The notes under the pieces were generated by a model. The model was not told the DNA's origin. It did no database searches and saw nothing but the letters and a program-made list of their open reading frames with translations. Position numbers and translations under genes: made by a program. From positions 1 to 17,823 of the forward strand of contig JAGGWL010000052.1 of NCBI GenBank assembly GCA_021157555.1: a stretch of DNA of 17,823 bases. Direction: 5' to 3'. Positions within the stretch are counted from its first letter, which is position 1. Each line of letters opens with the position of its first letter. Origin of the DNA: Deltaproteobacteria bacterium. Its GTDB lineage: Bacteria > Desulfobacterota > Desulfobacteria > Desulfobacterales > BuS5. Below are positions 1-7,497 of this stretch, piece after piece.

Positions 1-131
1 CATCTATTTAATCCTTATAAAACATGACTTGACCTCAGGCCTGAATTATCCCACCTCATGTAAATCCTGCGCCAGCAGAGCTGGTGGTTTAATTAAATGC
101 AATTAGCAGTTTTTAGTCAAACACGATTTGA

Positions 132-1580
132 TTAACCACAGGCCCGCCCCTTTAAATGAAAGAAAAACTTGAGACCTTTTTTGACTTTGTCTGAAAATAT
201 CTTGGATGAAAAAAATGTTCCGGCAACTCTTTTGTTAATTTCTCCAAGTGTTGGATATGGATGCACTGCCGAGGCAAGGGTGGAGAGTTTCACCTTTCCG
301 TTTAATATTCCCACCCATTCATTGAGCAATTCCCCTGCGTGGGGCCCCAATATCCGGACACCAAGAGGTTTTTCGTTTTTATCCAGGAGCATCTTTATCT
401 TTCCGGTTTTAACACCCTCGGTAAGAGCCCTGTCATTATCCTTGAATTCCTCCGTCCAGACTCTGTATTTAATTCCTTCCGCTATGGCCGTCTTTTCATT
501 CATTCCTATACCGGCCAGTTCCGGGTCGGTATAGGTACACTGGGGAAGAAAGGTGTAATTAGTTTTTCGGGGGAGATGAAAAACAGCATTGCTGATCACA
601 ATACCTCCTTCGTAGCCCGCTGCGTGAGTAAACTGGTATGCCCCAGTAATATCTCCGGCAGCGTATATGTGTTTTTGGGTTGTCCTCAGTCTGGCATCAA
701 CCCTTGCTCCTTTGGCATCAAAAATAACACCTGCGGCATCAAGGTTCAGGCCTTCAAGATTTGGTCTTCGTCCCATGGCAACAAGGATCATCTCCGCCTT
801 CAGGCTGATCTCTTTCCCATTGCCTTTTTTAATGATAACCTCTCTTTCATTTTCACGATCACGTACGCGGACAGTGGTGGCGTTCAGATGGAAGATCACA
901 CCCTCGGAACTCAGAACATTCATCACATCATCGGCCATGTCTTTATCCTCTTTGCTGAGAATCTGACCGCTTCGTTGAATTACAACTATTTTTGTCCCAA
1001 GACGTCCGAATGCCTGAGCCATCTCAACGGCTATGGGGCCCGCACCGAGGATAATCATGGACTTCGGCAGATGATCCAGAGAAAAGATCTCTTTATTCGT
1101 GATAAACTGAGTTGTGTTGAGACCTTGTATGGGAGGTATGCCCGGAGAAGAACCGGTCGCGATGACCCAGTTTTTTGCTGAACAGATATTACCGTTCATG
1201 CGTATGGAGTGATCATCGACAAACTCAGGGGTTCCGAATTCCACTTTCACGCCAAGGCTGCAAAATCTTTCCTGGGAATCATGCTTCTGAATCACGCTGA
1301 TAACGGATTGGATTCTTCGTGTAACAGCCTGAAAATCGACAGGAGGAATATCCACATGGGGAAGGCCGAACTCCTTTGAGTTTTTCATCGTATGATGTAC
1401 ATTGGCTGTTTTTATGAGTGTTTTGCTTGGAACACACCCAAAATGTAGGCAGTCGCCCCCCAGCTCGTTTTCCTTTTCTATGAGAAGTGTTCCTGCCCCT
1501 AACCTGGAAGTGCCTGAGGCAACCGTTAGTCCAGCCGCACCACCGCCTATGATGCCTATATCAAAATCATAGTTTGCCAT
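132..1580 (-). CDS. Pyridine nucleotide-disulfide oxidoreductase, MerA/dihydrolipoamide-dehydrogenase-like
   Basis: This is a 482-residue FAD/NAD(P)H-dependent disulfide oxidoreductase. The N-terminal FAD-binding glycine motif is at residues 12-17 (GGGAAG), and the redox-active disulfide is Cys44/Cys49 (GGDCLHFGCVPSK). An NAD(P)-binding glycine motif (LGAGPIAVEMA) lies near residue 178, a second FAD motif (AAGDITG) near 310, and the partner-subunit catalytic pair His440...Glu447 (HPYPTLGE) near the C-terminus. Length is normal for the family. It lacks the N-terminal heavy-metal domain and the C-terminal vicinal cysteines of true mercuric reductases (only one Cys, in the tail KGRACG). No 2-oxoacid dehydrogenase genes adjoin it. 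The physiological substrate is therefore unknown, although the His-motif region resembles the MerA-like branch. A purine-rich AAGGAGCGGAAG lies just upstream of the ATG. It appears to be a single gene. Confidence 0.9.
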   Translation of the reverse strand: MANYDFDIGIIGGGAAGLTVASGTSRLGAGTLLIEKENELGGDCLHFGCVPSKTLIKTANVHHTMKNSKEFGLPHVDIPPVDFQAVTRRIQSVISVIQKHDSQERFCSLGVKVEFGTPEFVDDHSIRMNGNICSAKNWVIATGSSPGIPPIQGLNTTQFITNKEIFSLDHLPKSMIILGAGPIAVEMAQAFGRLGTKIVVIQRSGQILSKEDKDMADDVMNVLSSEGVIFHLNATTVRVRDRENEREVIIKKGNGKEISLKAEMILVAMGRRPNLEGLNLDAAGVIFDAKGARVDARLRTTQKHIYAAGDITGAYQFTHAAGYEGGIVISNAVFHLPRKTNYTFLPQCTYTDPELAGIGMNEKTAIAEGIKYRVWTEEFKDNDRALTEGVKTGKIKMLLDKNEKPLGVRILGPHAGELLNEWVGILNGKVKLSTLASAVHPYPTLGEINKRVAGTFFSSKIFSDKVKKGLKFFFHLKGRACG

Positions 1581-1748
1581 GATATCTTCCGCTCCTTAAC
1601 TCTATACACTTAATGGGGTGGCATCAAGTTTGTATGTTTTTAATAAATGCCGCCTTTGCATACTGGATATTTCATGTTCGATAGTATCGTTTAAAAAAAA
1701 ACGCATATGCGTTCGTAGGCTATTTTTTCTTTTTTGATATATCGGAAA

Positions 1749-1851
1749 GCTCACCCACAGGGTAAAGCCGCGACATACTCCCCAAAGGCGAGTTTTTTAA
1801 TTAATTTTACTATTGCTCAAAAAGAGCCAGCTTTACCCTGTTGGGTGAAGC
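1749..1851. repeat. Imperfect inverted repeat between the DUF188 and oxidoreductase genes
   Basis: The left arm (1749-1768) reads GCTCACCCACAGGGTAAAGC. The right arm (1830-1851) is its reverse complement apart from two single-base bulges, giving about 20 paired bases around a roughly 60-nt AT-rich loop. The loop contains smaller hairpins (ACTC...GAGT and GCTC...GAGC). It lies just downstream of the DUF188 stop codon, so it could act as a 3'-end structure or be a small dispersed palindromic element. No second copy was found in the window. Confidence 0.6.
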
Positions 1852-1857
1852 GCCGGG

Positions 1858-2313
1858 TTATGCATTTTTTGCAAACTTTGTTAATAACTTATCCAGATGA
1901 TTCGCAAAAGCGTTCCGTTCTTTTTGGCTTAAAGCTGGCGGACCACCTGTATCAATTCCACTAGCTCGCAGAGTATCTAAGAAATCTCTCATATTAAGGC
2001 GTTCTTTAATATTGTCCTCAGTATACAGCTCACCACGAGGGTTTAGAGCATAACCTCCCTTTTCAATTACTTCCGCTGCCAAAGGGATGTCACCTGTGAT
2101 TACAAGATCACCAATGCTAAGCCTTTTAACGATTTCTTTGTCGGCGACATCAAATCCAGATGCTACTTGAAGCATTTTAATGCAGAGCGAAGGAGGTATT
2201 CGAATAGGTTGATTAGCTACAAGTGTCAACTGCATCCTTGTACGTTCAGCTGCTCTAAACAAAACATTTTTGATTACCACAGGGCATGCATCTGCATCTA
2301 CCCATATTTTCAT
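1858..2313 (-). CDS. YaiI/YqxD family protein (DUF188, UPF0178)
   Basis: This 151-residue protein belongs to the widespread YaiI/YqxD (DUF188) family, which is related to PIN-like nuclease folds and has no firmly established reaction. The family signatures are all visible: the N-terminal acidic motif DADACPV (residues 6-12), GDLVITGDIPLA near 68-79, NPRGELYTEDNI near 91-102, and a GGPP motif near 123. Those acidic residues would form the predicted metal site. Length matches the family. The ATG follows AGAGGTAGAGGTTTTAA, an acceptable ribosome-binding region. It is transcribed away from the helicase at 2468-3745 with a 154-bp gap, so it may have its own promoter. Confidence 0.9.
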   Translation of the reverse strand: MKIWVDADACPVVIKNVLFRAAERTRMQLTLVANQPIRIPPSLCIKMLQVASGFDVADKEIVKRLSIGDLVITGDIPLAAEVIEKGGYALNPRGELYTEDNIKERLNMRDFLDTLRASGIDTGGPPALSQKERNAFANHLDKLLTKFAKNA

Positions 2314-2467
2314 TTAAAACCTCTACCTCTTCTGTTGAATGCATAATGCCTGTGATAACTCGTCAAAATATGGCAAGAGTGTTCTTATGACCCCTTCAGC
2401 CATGCCAGAGGCGTGCAAGCTTCAGTCTAAACAGCTTCAGCCTGACTACGTGAGTTAATAATTTACT

Positions 2468-3745
2468 TCATTTATATTTTTTTTGCTTGGAAAACCTGAA
2501 TGAGTTTGATCTGACCGGCTTTTGTTTCTTCGTGGCAAAGAATTCTTGTCTTTTTCGTTGTTTCTCTTTGTCCCATTCCTTTTTTTCCATTTCTGTCATT
2601 GGTTTTTCTGTTTGCGGATAAGGGTTTTCTTTAACAAGTTCTATCTCCTGGTTTATCAATTTTTCAATGTCTCTGATATAAGCATTTTCTTCAGGTTCGC
2701 AAAGGGATATCGCATTACCTTCTTCCCCTGCTCTGCCGGATCTACCTATCCTGTGGACGTATGTTTCGGCTATATTCGGTATATCATAATTGATGACATA
2801 TTTTAGTCTGTCAATGTCAATACCTCTTGCAGCAATATCCGTTGCCACCAACACCCTAATTTCTCCGGCTTTAAATTGCGCCAAGACTTTTTGTCTTTGA
2901 TTTTGGGCTTTGTCGCCATGTATAGCTGCCGATTTGATCTTTTGTTTTTTCAGGTTACGAGTTATTCTGTCAGCACCATGTTTTGTTCTGGAAAATAACA
3001 ATACCTGATCGATTTTTTGATCCTGAAGTATATGGCTCAGCAGATCTTTCTTATGTTTTTTATTTGTATAATAAAGATATTGACGTATCGTTTCAGCCGT
3101 TGATGAAACTGGACTTACTTCGACTTTCTTAGGATTTTTCAGAATTTTTTTCGCAAGTTTTACAATATTATTCGGCATTGTTGCTGAAAAAAACAACGAT
3201 TGCCGTTTCGATGGTAATTTGTCGATGATCTTTCGAATATCGTTGATAAAACCCATGTCGAGCATCCGGTCAGCTTCGTCCAGTACGAAGTATTCGACGG
3301 CCTTCAATCTGATGAAACCCTGATCTATTAAGTCCAGAAGCCTTCCAGGCGTTGCAACGAGAATATCGACACCTTTGCGAAGGGCATCAGTTTGTGCGCC
3401 TTGCTTCACACCACCGAAAATGACAGTATTTTTAATTCCTGTGAACTTTCCATAAACCGTAAAACTGGCGCCAATCTGAATCGCCAATTCACGTGTAGGA
3501 GTGATGATGAGCGACTTAATTTTATGCGGGCGGTTATTCAGCTGACGGTCAAGAAAGAGGTGCTGCAGGATGGGAACAGCAAAAGCCGCAGTTTTACCTG
3601 TCCCGGTTTGAGCACTACCTAATAAATCATTTCTTTTTAGAATGAGTGGAATAGCTTTTTCTTGTATTGATGTAGGCTCAGTATAATTATTGTCTTTTAG
3701 AGCCTTTAAGATAGGCTCAATAATTTCCAGATCTTTAAATAGCAT
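2468..3745 (-). CDS. rhlE: DEAD-box ATP-dependent RNA helicase, RhlE type
   Basis: This is a 425-residue DEAD-box RNA helicase that unwinds RNA with ATP, in ribosome assembly or RNA turnover. Motifs in order: Q-motif region ending at Gln28, motif I AQTGTGKT (45-52), PTRELA (83-88), TPGR (132-135), DEAD (156-159), SAT (187-189), a second RecA-like domain with ATDIAARGIDID (301-312), and motif VI HRIGRSGRAG (331-340). The last 45 residues are lysine/arginine-rich, as in RhlE tails that bind RNA nonspecifically. A GGAG sits five bases before the ATG. The upstream spacer is long (about 600 bp) and hairpin-rich, which would suit an autoregulated leader, but that is inference. A paralog lies at 7616-8995, so the symbol denotes subfamily only. 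Confidence 0.93.
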   Translation of the reverse strand: MLFKDLEIIEPILKALKDNNYTEPTSIQEKAIPLILKRNDLLGSAQTGTGKTAAFAVPILQHLFLDRQLNNRPHKIKSLIITPTRELAIQIGASFTVYGKFTGIKNTVIFGGVKQGAQTDALRKGVDILVATPGRLLDLIDQGFIRLKAVEYFVLDEADRMLDMGFINDIRKIIDKLPSKRQSLFFSATMPNNIVKLAKKILKNPKKVEVSPVSSTAETIRQYLYYTNKKHKKDLLSHILQDQKIDQVLLFSRTKHGADRITRNLKKQKIKSAAIHGDKAQNQRQKVLAQFKAGEIRVLVATDIAARGIDIDRLKYVINYDIPNIAETYVHRIGRSGRAGEEGNAISLCEPEENAYIRDIEKLINQEIELVKENPYPQTEKPMTEMEKKEWDKEKQRKRQEFFATKKQKPVRSNSFRFSKQKKYK

Positions 3746-3873
3746 TATTCTCCAATATTTATTCCTAACTTAAAATATAATTATAAACACAATTATTTAT
3801 GTTTATCTTTATACAAAAAGTATCAACAATACAAGCTATTAGTATCCATCTTTGTTTAATATTGAACTATGAA

Positions 3874-3934
3874 ATACGGCTAAAATTCAGCCTATTTTTA
3901 ATACGCGGCTATTTTGCCGTATAGTGCTTTTTTT
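3874..3934 (+). terminator. Terminator-like hairpin followed by T7
   Basis: ATACGGC-t-AAAAT then AGCC pairs with GGCT-ATTTT-GCCGTAT (arms 3874-3892 and 3907-3922), about 16 base pairs with small bulges. Five bases later comes a run of seven T (3928-3934), the geometry of an intrinsic terminator on the plus strand. No gene on that strand lies upstream. It may end an unseen transcript, or on the minus strand it may be a structured leader of the helicase mRNA. Confidence 0.4.
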
Positions 3935-3982
3935 CGTAAACTTTATATATAGCGATATCTATAGATAACAGTGTGTGATTAT

Positions 3983-4008
3983 TGGCAATATTTGTTACAA
4001 TATTGCCA
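3983..4008. promoter_or_regulatory. Perfect 10-bp-arm inverted repeat, operator-like
   Basis: TGGCAATATT, a 6-base spacer (TGTTAC), then AATATTGCCA. The perfect dyad with short spacer, without a T-tract, looks more like a dimeric repressor site or a small hairpin than a terminator. It lies about 240 bp upstream of the helicase start. No regulator gene is adjacent, so any assignment is speculative. Confidence 0.35.
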
Positions 4009-4065
4009 GTCGCTGATTGGACGTCATTGAAGTTGAAAGGAGTTGGATTTATTAATTACAAATAG

Positions 4066-4199
4066 CTAAGGAACGAGGACGAAACAACTTCCCCAACTAT
4101 GCATCACAGCTTCAGGCCATCTTTGCCCGATGTGAAAGTACAAACCTGACCTAAATCTGTGCGCCTACTTGTGGAAGTTATTTCATCCCCGTTCCTAAA
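4066..4199. repeat. MITE-like element, copy 1
   Basis: This is a 134-bp noncoding element with imperfect terminal inverted repeats. The left end begins CTAAGGAACGAGGACGAAAC, and the reverse complement of the right end reads TTTAGGAACGGGGATGAAAT. About 25 of 31 positions match, continuing through AACTTCC(C/A)CAA. The interior has the box GCTTCAGGC...CTTTGCCCGAT, also present in the copy at 17493-17680. It contains no reading frame of note. No clear target duplication could be read at the ends. Confidence 0.65.
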
Positions 4200-4253
4200 T
4201 GCATATTTTTTCGCATTAACACCATGCAGACTATAAAACCCGCAAAACAATCA

Positions 4254-4312
4254 ACCTGGGCTCCAACGAGCTTAATGGTAGCCCATTCTCGCCCAGGTCA
4301 ATTTTAGGTTGT
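4254..4312. repeat. Nested alternative hairpins
   Basis: ACCTGGGC (4254-4261) can pair with GCCCAGGT (4291-4298). GGGCT (4258-4262) can instead pair with an inner AGCCC (near 4280-4284), and CAACCT (4252-4257) with AGGTTG (4306-4311). The mutually exclusive pairings could be a small structured RNA, a decayed palindromic element, or chance. There is no gene context to decide between them. Confidence 0.3.
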
Positions 4313-4562
4313 AAAAAACAATGAACTAAACTTTCTTAATCTAAGAGCTGCTCATACTTTTTTAGCACAAACTCCAATATTTCTTTCATCAGCTTCATTA
4401 AGGAGCAATGAACTTTTTATAAGCGGGATTATTAATAAAATTACGTTTAATAAATTTTTTTGCAAAGAAGTTGAAATACTACGTTCTTTGCCATCAAGCA
4501 TTACCCAGTCCCGCTCTATGCCTTGGTTCGGTTTTTTTATTTTATCAGTTCCCTTTATCTCA

Positions 4563-4787
4563 TTAAGCAGATAGTGCCTGGTAAATAATCGGGCAATATT
4601 TAGGTAGTGGAATTGGTTTTCCTTCTGCTTGAGCAGCCCCAAGCCACAGCGATTTGGCCTTTTGGACTTCACGCAGTGCTTCATCAGGTGTTTCTCCGAA
4701 TGCTGAACATGCTTCAAGATCAGGGATGTCAGCAATATAGCCACCATCATCTTCGGAATAAAAAATGTTGATATGATAGTCACTCAT
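4563..4787 (-). CDS. hicB: HicB-family antitoxin (short form)
   Basis: This 74-residue protein has the HicB/UPF0150 fold signature: an N-terminal beta strand, then SEDDGGYIADIPDLEACSAF (residues 11-30), then the helix GETPDEALREVQKAK and the C-terminal LPKYCPIIYQA. It is the short type with no fused ribbon-helix-helix or Cro-like DNA-binding domain. HicB antitoxins bind and neutralise the HicA mRNA interferase. Its ATG overlaps the hicA stop by one base (TAATG), and AAGGAG lies 8 bases upstream inside hicA, so translation is coupled to the toxin gene. The antitoxin frame is intact, unlike its partner. Confidence 0.85.
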   Translation of the reverse strand: MSDYHINIFYSEDDGGYIADIPDLEACSAFGETPDEALREVQKAKSLWLGAAQAEGKPIPLPKYCPIIYQALSA

Positions 4788-5042
4788 TATTCATTCTCCT
4801 TCAATTTTAGATTATGTTTCTCGATAAGTTTCAAAAATTGGCGAATTTGATAGGGTTTTGCCTGACCTTTTAAATTTTGAAGATTAACAAGCTCTATAAT
4901 GTTTGGCCGAACGAAAACGTGGTGGTTCCCATCAGTTCTTGAAAGATTGAAACCAAAACCTTTAACAAGATTTACAATATCAGAGATATTTTATGTTTTT
5001 CGATCCAGCAAGTATTTTTTGAAGTAATTTTTTCCTGTTCAT
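4787..5042 (-). pseudogene. hicA: HicA-family mRNA interferase toxin, frameshifted
   Basis: Reading from the ATG at 5042 gives a typical HicA N-terminus, MNRKKLLQKILAGSKNIKY, then a stop. With one base skipped near 4983-4985, the frame continues S-D-I-V-N-L-V-K-G-F-G-F and on through DGNHHVFVRP, with the HicA histidine region, and NLKGQAKPYQIRQFLKLIE to the stop overlapping hicB. The interval is 256 nt, exactly 85 codons plus one extra base, which fits a single-nucleotide insertion (TAT-C-TCT-GAT). HicA toxins are small dsRBD-like RNases. As written the toxin is truncated after about 20 residues and should be inactive. A sequencing error is possible, but the site is not a homopolymer. Confidence 0.8.
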
Positions 5043-5049
5043 TTGTTTT

Positions 5050-5094
5050 TAACTTTTGCCCGTCCGAGTGTATTTGCCTTGTTATGCCATTTTA
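5050..5094 (-). other. Half attC-like sequence
   Basis: On the minus strand just upstream of hicA the sequence reads GCATAACAAGGCAAATACAC followed by TCGGACGGGCAAAAG. This has the look of the first half of an integron cassette recombination site (AAC core, spacer, then a CGGACGGGC arm). The complementary second arm that a full attC needs is absent, because hicA begins directly afterwards. It may be a relic of a gene-cassette junction. The resemblance is from memory of attC patterns and is not proof. Confidence 0.25.
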
Positions 5095-5111
5095 ATAATC
5101 TACGATGACAT

Positions 5112-5207
5112 TTATTCAGGTATATTGGGGATTTTGGTGGTCTTTCCCTTGTGATTTCGCAACACATATTCTTTCTCATTTTTATCGACTATATAATAGT
5201 CTGGCAT
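5112..5207 (-). CDS. Possible small reading frame, unknown
   Basis: A 31-codon frame (MPDYYIVDKNEKEYVLRNHK...) with plausible, charged amino-acid composition ends shortly before the attC-like sequence. The frame stays open upstream to the end of the insertion sequence, so it could be the 3' remnant of a gene cut by the insertion. No Shine-Dalgarno is evident and I recognise no family. It may not be a gene. Confidence 0.2.
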   Translation of the reverse strand: MPDYYIVDKNEKEYVLRNHKGKTTKIPNIPE

Positions 5208-5222
5208 CAATGGTATTTTGCC

Positions 5223-5227
5223 TATTA
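5223..5227. repeat. Target-site duplication of the insertion sequence, left copy (TATTA)
   Basis: TATTA directly precedes the left inverted end and is repeated exactly at 7508-7512, directly after the right end. A 5-bp direct repeat outside perfect inverted ends marks a transposition insertion. Confidence 0.85.
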
Positions 5228-5237
5228 CTACAGCGAC
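5228..5237. repeat. IS left terminal inverted repeat
   Basis: CTACAGCGAC, a perfect inverse match to 7498-7507. Beyond these ten bases the two ends diverge, apart from scattered identities. Confidence 0.85.
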
Positions 5238-7343
5238 ACATTAACAAAAAGTAGTTCTAATTGTAAAAGACGTTTTTTTCTATGAGATTTGTAGGCCACA
5301 TAATTTCTGATAGTATGGTACTGAATTATTTCTAAAGCTTTTTTCATGTTGAGTGAAGCCAGTGGCAAAACAACCATTACTAACCTTTGAGCCTGAGGTA
5401 ATGTCAGTGCCGGAGTTTTTTTTAAATTTAAGGCGTAGCTGAAAAAGAAAGTTGAGAGCAAGAAAAACATATGTCATATGTCGGTGCCAGGCTGGCCATG
5501 AACGATGTTCATAATCACCCATTCCAAGATGGCTCTTACCTTTTTCAAAGCATTGTTCTATTGGCCAGCGCATTAGTGATACTTTGCAGAGTTTATTAAA
5601 CGGTATGTCTTCGGGGGCATCGGAAATTGCAAATTTTATCTGACCATCCGAAGAACGACGTAGAAATAACCAAACAGGTGAGTCCTCGGGCATTCCATTT
5701 CTAGAAGGGTAAACTCTGAAGGCTGCGACATGCGCTATAATTGGACCTTTAGCGCCTTCACCCAAAACAACGGGTGTCCATTTGATATCGTGAAACTTGA
5801 CTATATTTGAAACTTTCCCGGATTCGATTTCTCCGGGCAGGATAGTTTCTTTTTTCGGTCGAGGTCCACGACCTTTGTAAGGAGGGAGCCCCACTTTGGG
5901 TTTCTCAAGAAAAACTTTTGTGTCAGAGCGGATATGGGCAAAGTAACAAAGGCCTTCTGGTAAGTTGTTCAGAAAATTAATGTCTGAACCAAATGTGGCA
6001 TCGCAACCAACCCACTCAGCCTTGAAAAGATTTGATTTGGCGACATTTTCTATGAGTTCATGAGCAATTTGCAGCTTGGTTTTAAATATCAAATCTGAAG
6101 GGACGTGATTGTCTGTGCGCCTTTTTGCATATTCCTCAGAGAACCATATTTCCGGCATATATAATTTGGAGGTCAGTAAGCCATAACCTTTTTGAGAAGA
6201 ATAGCCAACGAAAACACCGGATTGGCAGTTGTCAACTTTTCCAGCTTCTCCGCAATATTGTCTGGCGACACCGACAGATTCTTTTCCTTTTTTCAGAAAA
6301 TCAGAACCGTCAACATTAATCATTCCCCCTGGGCAAGAAATGGCTTTTGACAATATAGTCTGGTGTCTGTTTTCCATGGCCTGCTGATCCCAAATGTATG
6401 TTTTCATAAAACGTTGCAGGGAACGGACTGATTGCCCATCTAAAAATTCAAGGGCGATAGGTTCAGCTGACTTTGCCTTGCAGTTGCTGAGCAATCCGGA
6501 AAAATAGGCCAGGCCTAATCGTTGTTGCTCTGTACGGCCAAAGCAACTATGAAATTGTTCATGGAAGCATACAAGTTCGTCGGCGAGGTTATTCACGTCA
6601 TCTTCAGTAAGATCCATACAAGGAATGACATTGGGGTTCCAGTCGGCATGTCGTAAAATCATACGTAATCCCTCCACTTCTTTGGTTGTTGGTGGAGGAC
6701 GATGAGGGGGATTTAGGGGCTTTTGTTTACAACCGATATAGGTTCTGAATTTGGGGTCTAAAATATAAACATAAACCTCCTTCTTGTGGCCGTGAAAGAC
6801 ATAGCTATCTCCTTGTTTGCCGCTACCATGTGTGCTGCCAAGCAATTGCCAGTTTGCAGCCTTGTAACTCGTTCCCTTAAACCGTTGCGGATCAACAAAG
6901 GTTTCAAGGAGCCATATGTCATGATTGAAGTTCTGAGGCCAATCCTTTCTGAGAAGACGAATATTACGAGAAAGAATATGTGAGGCCAAATGAGGTACAT
7001 TGACCCAGGGTAAAATAAGAAAACGACTATTGCTGACGATATGTTTGAGGTGTAATTTTCGTTGTTCGATTGACCAACCAATAAATGTATCTCTGGTTCT
7101 GAGTTTTAATGCCGGGGCACTCCATGAAAGGGCGGCAATGGGACGATGCCCAATAGAGGCAATATATTTCAGGCGATGCCCTAAAAGTTTGCGATAACCA
7201 AGATAATGGTAGCTTTTGACGAGATGATCCCAAAGAGATTCAAGGTTTGATTGGCTCACCATCTGTAAAAACACTGGCGGAATATCCTTGAAAATACAGG
7301 CTATTGGCTCGGTACTAATGTGTTTTATATTTTGTGATAACAC
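5228..7343 (-). pseudogene. DUF4338/DruA-domain plus IS701-like DDE transposase, frameshifted near its C-terminus
   Basis: From a GTG at 7343 the frame encodes an N-terminal DUF4338 (DruA-type) domain, about residues 45-200 (GYRKLLGHRLKYIA, RPIAALSWSAPALK, NSRFLILPWVNVPHLASHIL, LETFVDPQRFKGT). This is followed by an RNase H-like DDE transposase domain. Probable catalytic residues are Asp345 (INVDGSDFLKKG), Asp448 (WVGCDATFG) and Glu596 (RWPIEQCFE). After residue 642 the frame departs from the family and stops at 5280. The expected C-terminus (KKTPALTLPQAQRLV... to HRKKRLLQLE) continues in the adjacent frame to a TAG at 5228-5230. The switch is in a run of eight A at about 5418-5425, and removing one A restores a 704-residue protein. 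It is either a real frameshift, a homopolymer sequencing error, or transcriptional slippage. The start is weakly supported because there is no strong Shine-Dalgarno. Confidence 0.85.
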
Positions 7344-7497
7344 CTATGGTATTCCAAAAATATCATCAGAGGTTAAAGGACGCAGAACACCGTTCTTGCC
7401 AATCGCAAGTAAATTACAAAGGCCCGTATCCCGATCTAACGTCCTTGATGGAATCATCATACTTGAATGTTTTTCAAAAGTCTATAAAAAAATATCC

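Larger units (their letters stand above)
3746..4351. other. 606-bp AT-rich spacer rich in inverted repeats
   Basis: No convincing gene is visible here on either strand. In order it holds an AT-rich stretch next to the helicase start, a terminator-like hairpin (3874-3934), a perfect 10-bp-arm inverted repeat (3983-4008), a MITE-like element (4066-4199), and a nested hairpin near 4254-4312. From 4200 to the end of hicB at 4562 I recognise no gene. Reading frames that run through there are out of frame with hicB and resemble nothing I know. Confidence 0.6.

Noticed and set aside
339..1181. 280-codon plus-strand frame inside the oxidoreductase gene
   Set aside because: It lies antisense to a gene with all family motifs, its translation matches nothing I know, and the composition looks like a shadow frame.
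132..1580. Annotating the flavoprotein as mercuric reductase (merA)
   Set aside because: There is no N-terminal metal-binding domain, no C-terminal vicinal cysteine pair and no mer operon nearby. Only the redox core and HPYPTLGE motif match, and these are shared more widely.
2314..2467. Two GCTTCAG boxes (about 2407-2450) as another MITE copy
   Set aside because: Only the 7-base box is shared. The inverted ends and the TTTGCCCGAT box are missing, so chance is a sufficient explanation.
4342..4402. A 20-codon minus-strand frame (MKLMKEILEFVLKKYEQLLD)
   Set aside because: Amphipathic and coding-like, but too short, without a Shine-Dalgarno or upstream continuation. It could be a gene remnant but cannot be supported.
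4352..4783. 143-codon minus-strand frame covering hicB and the downstream spacer
   Set aside because: Its first two thirds overlap hicB in another frame, and hicB has a clear family signature and ribosome-binding site. The remainder (about 4352-4562) shows no recognisable domain or own start signal.
5410..5430. Programmed -1 frameshifting (A-AAA-AAC heptamer) in the transposase
   Set aside because: A -1 shift would lead to CTC CGG CAC TGA and stop. The conserved C-terminus is in the +1 frame, so a -1 mechanism cannot produce it. Slippage removing one A or a plain indel fits instead.
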